Source: Collinsella tanakaei
GTDB taxonomy: Bacteria > Actinomycetota > Coriobacteriia > Coriobacteriales > Coriobacteriaceae
Assembly (NCBI RefSeq): GCF_021531055.1
Contig: NZ_JADYTL010000001.1
Span: 1-64,000, forward strand
Direction of reading: 5' to 3'
Length of the DNA: 64,000 bases
In this document: in pieces, positions 59,685 through 64,000 of the stretch
Numbering within the stretch: position 1 is the first letter of the stretch
Layout of the letters: every line of letters begins with the position of its first letter
Notes under the pieces: model-generated
What the model was told of the DNA's origin: nothing
Databases searched by the model: none
Seen by the model: only the letters and a program-made list of their open reading frames with translations
Translations under genes and position numbers: made by a program

Positions 59685-60686
59685 ATGTCTAAGCTCTCCT
59701 TGGGCAATCGTCTCGTTCTCAACCGTCGTCAAGCGCTTGCCGGTCTCGGCGCCCTGACGGGTGTCGCCGCGTTCGGTCTGGCCGGCTGCTCCGATGAGGA
59801 GGCTCCCGCGCCGGAGGGCTCGTCTGCCGGCTCCACGACCGACGAGGAGTCCGAGGGCGCGCAGATCGATGCCGCCGCCTACGACGAGCTTGTCGCGTCC
59901 GGCCCGGTCGCCGATGCCGCCGCCATCGAGGCAAGCGAGTGGGCGACCAAGATCAAGGAGGCCGGCACGCTGCGCGTGGGCGGCGTCCAGACCTCCATGC
60001 TGTTCTGCCTCATGAACGAGAAGGACAACAAGGTCCGTGGCTTCGATGCCGGCCTGTTCCAGATGCTCGCCAACTACATCCTGGGCGATCCGGACGCCTA
60101 CGAGCTCACGCAGGTGACGTCGGACACGCGCGAGTCAGTGCTGACCAACGACCAGGTCGACGCGGTGTTCGCCACCTATTCGATCACCGATGAGCGCAAG
60201 GAGATCATCTCCTTCGCCGGTCCGTACTACACCACCCAGCAGGGTATCCTGGTCATGGCCGACAACGCCGACATCAACGGTGTCGACGACCTCGCCGGCA
60301 AGAACGTCGCCGCCCAGTCCGGCTCGACCGGTCCGTCGGTGCTCGAGGAGTACGCGCCCGAGGCGAAGGTCCAGGAGTTCACCACCGACGAGGAGGCGCG
60401 CACCGCGCTCGAGCAGGGTCGCGTCGACGCCTACGTCATCGACGCCACGATGCAGATGGGTGCCATGACGCGCAACCCCGGCAAGTACCGTCTCGCCGGC
60501 GAGGAGTTCGGCCCGGTCGATCCCTACGGCATCGGCCTTCCGCACGACTCCGACGGCGTCGCGTTCGTCAACGAGTTCCTCACCACGATCGAGGAGGACG
60601 GCACCTGGTCCGAGCTGTGGCAGGTCTGCATCGGCGACCGCGCCGAGATCGAAGAGGCTCCGGAGCCGCCCGCGATCGGCGCGTAG
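59685..60686 (+). CDS. Polar amino-acid ABC transporter binding lipoprotein, Tat-type signal
   Basis: The 333-residue protein has the signal NRRQALAGLGALTGVAAFG followed by lipobox LAGC, so it is probably exported folded by Tat and lipidated. A Ser/Glu-rich linker follows, then a type-3 periplasmic-binding fold (about residues 95-330) with AGTLRVGGVQ, SFAGPYYTTQQGILVM and DLAGKNVAAQSGSTGPSV. This family binds glutamate, glutamine or similar polar amino acids. The start at 59685 has GAAAGGA. A terminator-like hairpin follows it, which would keep this subunit in excess over the permeases. Confidence 0.92.
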   Translation: MSKLSLGNRLVLNRRQALAGLGALTGVAAFGLAGCSDEEAPAPEGSSAGSTTDEESEGAQIDAAAYDELVASGPVADAAAIEASEWATKIKEAGTLRVGGVQTSMLFCLMNEKDNKVRGFDAGLFQMLANYILGDPDAYELTQVTSDTRESVLTNDQVDAVFATYSITDERKEIISFAGPYYTTQQGILVMADNADINGVDDLAGKNVAAQSGSTGPSVLEEYAPEAKVQEFTTDEEARTALEQGRVDAYVIDATMQMGAMTRNPGKYRLAGEEFGPVDPYGIGLPHDSDGVAFVNEFLTTIEEDGTWSELWQVCIGDRAEIEEAPEPPAIGA

Positions 60687-60733
60687 CGCATCATCATGCG
60701 CCTGCAGGCGCATTGCATGCGAATCGGGATGCG

Positions 60734-60761
60734 GGGGCCGGCGAAACGCTTCGTCGGCCCC
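60734..60761 (+). terminator. Attenuating hairpin between the binding protein and permease genes
   Basis: A 12-bp stem (GGGGCCGGCGAA/TTCGTCGGCCCC, one wobble) with an ACGC loop, followed by TGTCTTTAG. It probably lets part of transcription continue into the permeases. Confidence 0.7.
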
Positions 60762-60821
60762 TGTCTTTAGGTCGCCGCGGCCAGGTGCGCGCGGCGGGGG
60801 AGTAAGGGTAAGGAGGCTGCA

Positions 60822-61481
60822 TTGGGACTGACCGAGCTTCTGTCCATCTACGGACAGGACTACCTCACGGCGCTGCTCACCACCTGGTGGATGACGGCCG
60901 TCTCGTTCGCGTTCGTGATGGTGCTGTCGGTGCTCGTCACGGTCATGCGCATCTCGCCGCTCAAGCCGCTGCGCATCGTCGGCGACCTGTACGTCCAGGT
61001 GTTCCGCAACATTCCCGGCGTCGCGCTGCTCGTGATCATCGTGTACGCGTTGCCCAACCTTCGCGTGGTGCTCGACTACACCACCTGCGTGATCGTCACG
61101 ACGATCCTCATGGGTTCCGCCTTCGGTTCCGAGAACTTCATGAGCGGCATCAACACCATCGGCGTCGGGCAGATCGAGGCCGCGCGCTCGCTGGGTCTCA
61201 CCTTCCGTCAGATCATCACGCAGATCGTGATCCCGCAGGCGTTGCGCTCGGCCGTGCTGCCCATGACCAACCTGCTGATCGCCGTGATGCTCACCACCGC
61301 GCTCGGCTCCCAGGTGCCCATGAGCCCCGAGGAGCTCACCGGCGTGGTGTCCTATATCAACACCCGGTCCACCGGCGGCATCCTTGCCTTCCTCATCGCG
61401 GCGCTCGGCTACGTGGGAACGGCGCTCGCCATCGGCTTTATCGGCAACCGCCTGGATAGGAAAGTGAGGATCTTGCGATGA
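60822..61481 (+). CDS. Amino-acid ABC transporter permease, first subunit
   Basis: The 219-residue inner-membrane protein has about five helices and the EAA loop GQIEAARSLGLTFRQIITQI that contacts the ATPase. It belongs to the HisM/GlnP group. TTG at 60822 is the start, 5 bases after AGGAGG. It overlaps the second permease by ATGA. Confidence 0.9.
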   Translation: MGLTELLSIYGQDYLTALLTTWWMTAVSFAFVMVLSVLVTVMRISPLKPLRIVGDLYVQVFRNIPGVALLVIIVYALPNLRVVLDYTTCVIVTTILMGSAFGSENFMSGINTIGVGQIEAARSLGLTFRQIITQIVIPQALRSAVLPMTNLLIAVMLTTALGSQVPMSPEELTGVVSYINTRSTGGILAFLIAALGYVGTALAIGFIGNRLDRKVRILR

Positions 61482-62308
61482 GTGCGCACGCGAAGCCCCT
61501 GAGCATCCGCGATGCCCTCTACGAGGCCCCCGGCCCCCGCACGAAGCGGCGCATGGTCATCGGCACCGCCGTCTCGCTCGTGCTCGTCGCCATCGGCATC
61601 GCGCTCATCATCCGTCAGTTCTACATCACCGGGCAGCTCGCGCCGCGCTACTGGACGTTTCTGGCGCAGCCGACCACCTGGCGCTACCTGCTACAGGGTT
61701 TCCGCGGCACGGTTTCGGTCGCGCTCACCGCGGGCGCGATGTCGCTCGTGCTCGGTCTGGTGCTCATGCTCGGTCGCACGAGCGGCATCCGCCCGCTGTC
61801 CGCGCTCTGCCGCATCGTCACCGATTTCTTCCGCGGCGTGCCGAGCCTGCTGCTCATCTACTTCTTCTTCCTCGTGGTTCCGCAGTACGGCATCAAGCTC
61901 TCGGCGTTCTGGATGATCACGCTGCCGGTCATGCTCGCCGCCTCCGGCGTGCTCGCCGAGGTCATGCGCGCCGGCGTGAACGCCGTCCCCAAAGGCCAGG
62001 TCGAGGCGGCGATGTCGCTCGGCATGCGTCGGGGCCGCATCATGTTCAAGATCGTGCTGCCGCAGGCGATCCGGTTCGTGATCCCCTCGCTCATCTCACA
62101 GCTCGTCGTGGTGGTCAAGGACACGACCGTCGCCTACGTGGTGAGCTATCCCGACCTCATGCAAAACGCCCGCGTGCTCATCACGAACTACGACGCCCTC
62201 GTGTCGATGTACTTCACGATCGCGATCGTCTACATCCTGCTCAACTACGCCATCAACAAGCTGTCCGCCGTCGTCGCCGAGCGTATGGGCGTCAAGATCA
62301 TCCGCTAG
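61478..62308 (+). CDS. Amino-acid ABC transporter permease, second subunit
   Basis: The 276-residue permease has a basic N-terminus, about six helices and EAA loop [20 protein letters not shown]. It forms a heterodimer with the first permease, and the overlap of four bases implies coupled translation. Confidence 0.92.
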   Translation: MSAHAKPLSIRDALYEAPGPRTKRRMVIGTAVSLVLVAIGIALIIRQFYITGQLAPRYWTFLAQPTTWRYLLQGFRGTVSVALTAGAMSLVLGLVLMLGRTSGIRPLSALCRIVTDFFRGVPSLLLIYFFFLVVPQYGIKLSAFWMITLPVMLAASGVLAEVMRAGVNAVPKGQVEAAMSLGMRRGRIMFKIVLPQAIRFVIPSLISQLVVVVKDTTVAYVVSYPDLMQNARVLITNYDALVSMYFTIAIVYILLNYAINKLSAVVAERMGVKIIR

Positions 62309-62333
62309 GCCGGCCAACAGAACGGAAGGTACC

Positions 62334-63092
62334 ATGTCTTTGGATCACACCGACGAGATGCCCGTCATCGAGCTTCGCCACGTCGACAAGCATTACGGCG
62401 ACCTGCACGTCCTGCGCGACATCAACCTCAAGGTCTCGCGCGGCGAGGTGCTCGTGGTCATCGGCCCTTCGGGGTCGGGCAAGTCCACCATGTGCCGGAC
62501 CATCAACCGGCTCGAGACCATCGATTCGGGCGAGGTGCTCATCGAGGGCAAGCCGCTTCCGCGCGAGGGGCGCGAGCTTGCCGCCATGCGCGCCGAGCTC
62601 GGCATGGTGTTCCAGAGCTTCAACCTGTTCGCGCACAAGACGATTCTGGAGAACGTCACCCTCGGCCCGATCGACGTGCTCGGCATGAAGCGCGAGGAGG
62701 CGGAGCGTCGCGCCATGGAGCTGCTCGCGCGCGTCGGTGTCGCCGAGCAGGCCGACAAGGTCCCCGCGCAGCTTTCCGGCGGCCAGCAACAGCGCGTGGC
62801 CATCGCGCGGTCGCTCGCGATGAACCCCAAGGCGATGATGTTCGACGAGCCCACGAGCGCGCTCGATCCCGAGATGATCAACGAGGTGCTCGATGTCATG
62901 GTCGAGCTCGCCCGCGGAGGCATGACGATGGTCGTCATCACGCACGAGATGAATTTCGCCCGTCGCGTGGCCGACCGCGTCGTGTTCATGGCGGATGGCC
63001 AGATCGTCGAGGAGGGCTCGCCCGACGAGTTCTTCGATCATCCCAAGACGCAGCGCGCCCGCGACTTCCTCGATTCCATCAAGGGTCACTGA
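62334..63092 (+). CDS. Amino-acid ABC transporter ATP-binding protein (GlnQ-like)
   Basis: The 252-residue ATPase has Walker [21 protein letters not shown]-loop VFQSFNLF, signature [15 protein letters not shown], Walker [15 protein letters not shown] and switch VITHEMNFA. The RTINRLE sequence after Walker A and the [11 protein letters not shown] block are typical of polar amino-acid importers. It energises the two permeases upstream. Confidence 0.95.
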   Translation: MSLDHTDEMPVIELRHVDKHYGDLHVLRDINLKVSRGEVLVVIGPSGSGKSTMCRTINRLETIDSGEVLIEGKPLPREGRELAAMRAELGMVFQSFNLFAHKTILENVTLGPIDVLGMKREEAERRAMELLARVGVAEQADKVPAQLSGGQQQRVAIARSLAMNPKAMMFDEPTSALDPEMINEVLDVMVELARGGMTMVVITHEMNFARRVADRVVFMADGQIVEEGSPDEFFDHPKTQRARDFLDSIKGH

Positions 63093-63151
63093 GGGGCGAC
63101 GCGCACGTCGCGATACGCGGTATTCGCACGACGATGAGGAGTTTGAACAGT

Positions 63152-63940
63152 ATGGACGGAATCGACGTCACACCCACGGATACGGCAGCGGGCGCCCGCC
63201 CGCTCATTTTGGTGTCGCCGCGCTTGGAGCATTGCCAGCCCTGCCTCAAGATGCCCGAGGCGCTCGCGCCGGAGGAAACCGCGGCGACCGTCTTCCTCGA
63301 CGCGATACTTGCCGCCGGCGGCCTGCCGCTCGTCATGCCGCTCACCGAAGACGACGAGGTGCTCGCCTCGATGGTCGCCATGGCCGACGGCATCGCGCTG
63401 CCGGGCGGACAGGACGTGGACCCCGCGCTGTGGGGCGATGCCGAGCCGTACGATCCCGCGCTGCTGTGCCCTGAGCGCGACGCCTTCGAGGTGCGGCTCA
63501 TCAAGATGGCCCTGACGGCCCATAAGCCCCTGTTCGCCACCTGCCGTGGCGCCCAGGTGCTCAACGTCGCCCTCGGCGGCACCCTGTGCATGGACGTGCC
63601 GAGTTTCGAGCCGATCGACGGCATGGCGCTGTGGCGGCACCGCCCCATCCTGAGTGACCCCGCGCATCCCGTCGAGGTCCGTGCGGGTTCCCTGCTGGAG
63701 CGCGCCCTCGGCGGCTTCACGTCGATCCAGGCCAACTCGAGCCATCATTGCTGCGTGGATCGCCTGGGCGAGGGCGTGGAGCTCGTCGCGCGCGCGACCG
63801 ACGGCGTACCCGAGGCGATCGAGGTTCCCTCCGAGCGTTTTTGCCTCGGGGTCCAATGGCATCCCGAGTACACCTGGCGCACGATGCCGACCGATTTCAA
63901 TCTGTGGAAGGCGTTCGTCGCCGCCGCGGCCGGCCGCTGA
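63152..63940 (+). CDS. Class I glutamine-amidotransferase-like hydrolase (gamma-glutamyl-GABA hydrolase/PuuD type)
   Basis: The 262-residue peptidase C26 protein has the nucleophile in PLFATCRGAQVLNVA and the His-Glu pair in GVQWHPEYTW. The family motif GIALPGGQDVDPALWGD is present. PuuD-type enzymes split gamma-glutamyl amide bonds. ATG 63152 follows GAGGAG by 10 bases; ATG 63134 is possible. Its place after an amino-acid importer suggests that the imported compound or its gamma-glutamyl derivative is processed here, perhaps glutamine or a gamma-glutamyl peptide. Confidence 0.9.
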   Translation: MDGIDVTPTDTAAGARPLILVSPRLEHCQPCLKMPEALAPEETAATVFLDAILAAGGLPLVMPLTEDDEVLASMVAMADGIALPGGQDVDPALWGDAEPYDPALLCPERDAFEVRLIKMALTAHKPLFATCRGAQVLNVALGGTLCMDVPSFEPIDGMALWRHRPILSDPAHPVEVRAGSLLERALGGFTSIQANSSHHCCVDRLGEGVELVARATDGVPEAIEVPSERFCLGVQWHPEYTWRTMPTDFNLWKAFVAAAAGR

Positions 63941-63943
63941 TCG

Positions 63944-64000
63944 CTATCCGCGATCGAGGGTGCCGAGATACGCATCGACCGAGCGGAACACGGCGACACC
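63944..64000 (-). CDS. C-terminal end of a minus-strand gene, cut by the window edge
   Basis: Reading the minus strand from the window end gives GVAVFRSVDAYLGTLDRG and a TAG stop at 63944-63946. The short sequence resembles the end of acyl-CoA synthetase (NDP-forming)-type or CoA-binding proteins, but 18 residues are too few to assign a family. Its convergence with the hydrolase supports a real gene end. Confidence 0.35.
   Translation of the reverse strand, partial: GVAVFRSVDAYLGTLDRG

Overview
The window reads as a chromosomal segment of a high-GC, anaerobic, fermentative gut-type actinobacterium, most likely a Coriobacteriia member close to Collinsella. This is inferred from gene content and codon use; there is no rRNA gene to confirm it. 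Supporting signs are the bifunctional AdhE, an iron-sulfur L-serine dehydratase, a GlgC/GlgD pyrophosphorylase pair, DUF969/DUF979 transporter genes, tRNA and REP-like sequences, and frequent ATG/GTG starts behind strong GGAGG-type sites.

Positions 1 to about 7,040 are the tail of an integrated element in decay. A phage scaffold/major-capsid fragment runs off the left edge. After it come a broken DUF262/DUF1524 (GmrSD-like) restriction gene, a low-GC membrane protein with a DUF4145/HEPN-like domain, a DUF1016 (YhcG-like) nuclease fragment, an IS256-family element, a small orphan gene and an IS3-family element. The segment ends at a 3' half of tRNA-Glu, which marks the att junction with the chromosome. 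The window therefore holds the graveyard of a defence/prophage island.

Positions 7,300 to 24,000 carry ordinary chromosome: an LPG-flippase-like protein, an alpha/beta hydrolase, and a minus-strand cluster of a two-component system followed by a MacB-like ABC ATPase and permease, with a perfect 49-bp inverted repeat between the two halves. Next are an L,D-transpeptidase, a single-chain serine dehydratase with an ACT domain, a 5-oxoproline uptake pair with pyroglutamyl peptidase, and gltX.

Positions 24,050 to 35,000 hold a pseudo-ABC-ATPase/YhgE-Pip pair, metK, and the priA-def-fmt-rsmB housekeeping run, closed by an FmdB zinc ribbon.

Positions 35,166 to 48,463 form a minus-strand glycogen block: glgB, glgP, glgC, glgD, glgA, then a GH13-GH77 fusion that trims and rearranges alpha-glucans. 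GlgA and GlgB both end in long lysine/alanine/threonine-rich tails that look like histone H1. This is the most unusual protein-level feature of the window. Together these genes make ADP-glucose, polymerise and branch glycogen, and degrade it.

Positions 48,900 to 55,120 hold a HAD phosphatase and thiamine pyrophosphokinase, a choline-kinase-like enzyme, adhE, a 950-bp regulatory region and rpmB. The regulatory region contains two opposed arrays of 20-bp units, two LacI-type operator-like sites and a relic IS end. Positions 55,389 to 63,940 carry a heterodimeric ABC exporter, then a polar amino-acid ABC importer (Tat-type lipoprotein, two permeases, ATPase) with a class-I amidotransferase hydrolase, all on the plus strand. 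Several intergenic repeat families recur: a structured element of about 125-129 bp in two copies, GGGGACAGTCCCC palindromes, and AAAAAYCCCTGGGGT motifs.
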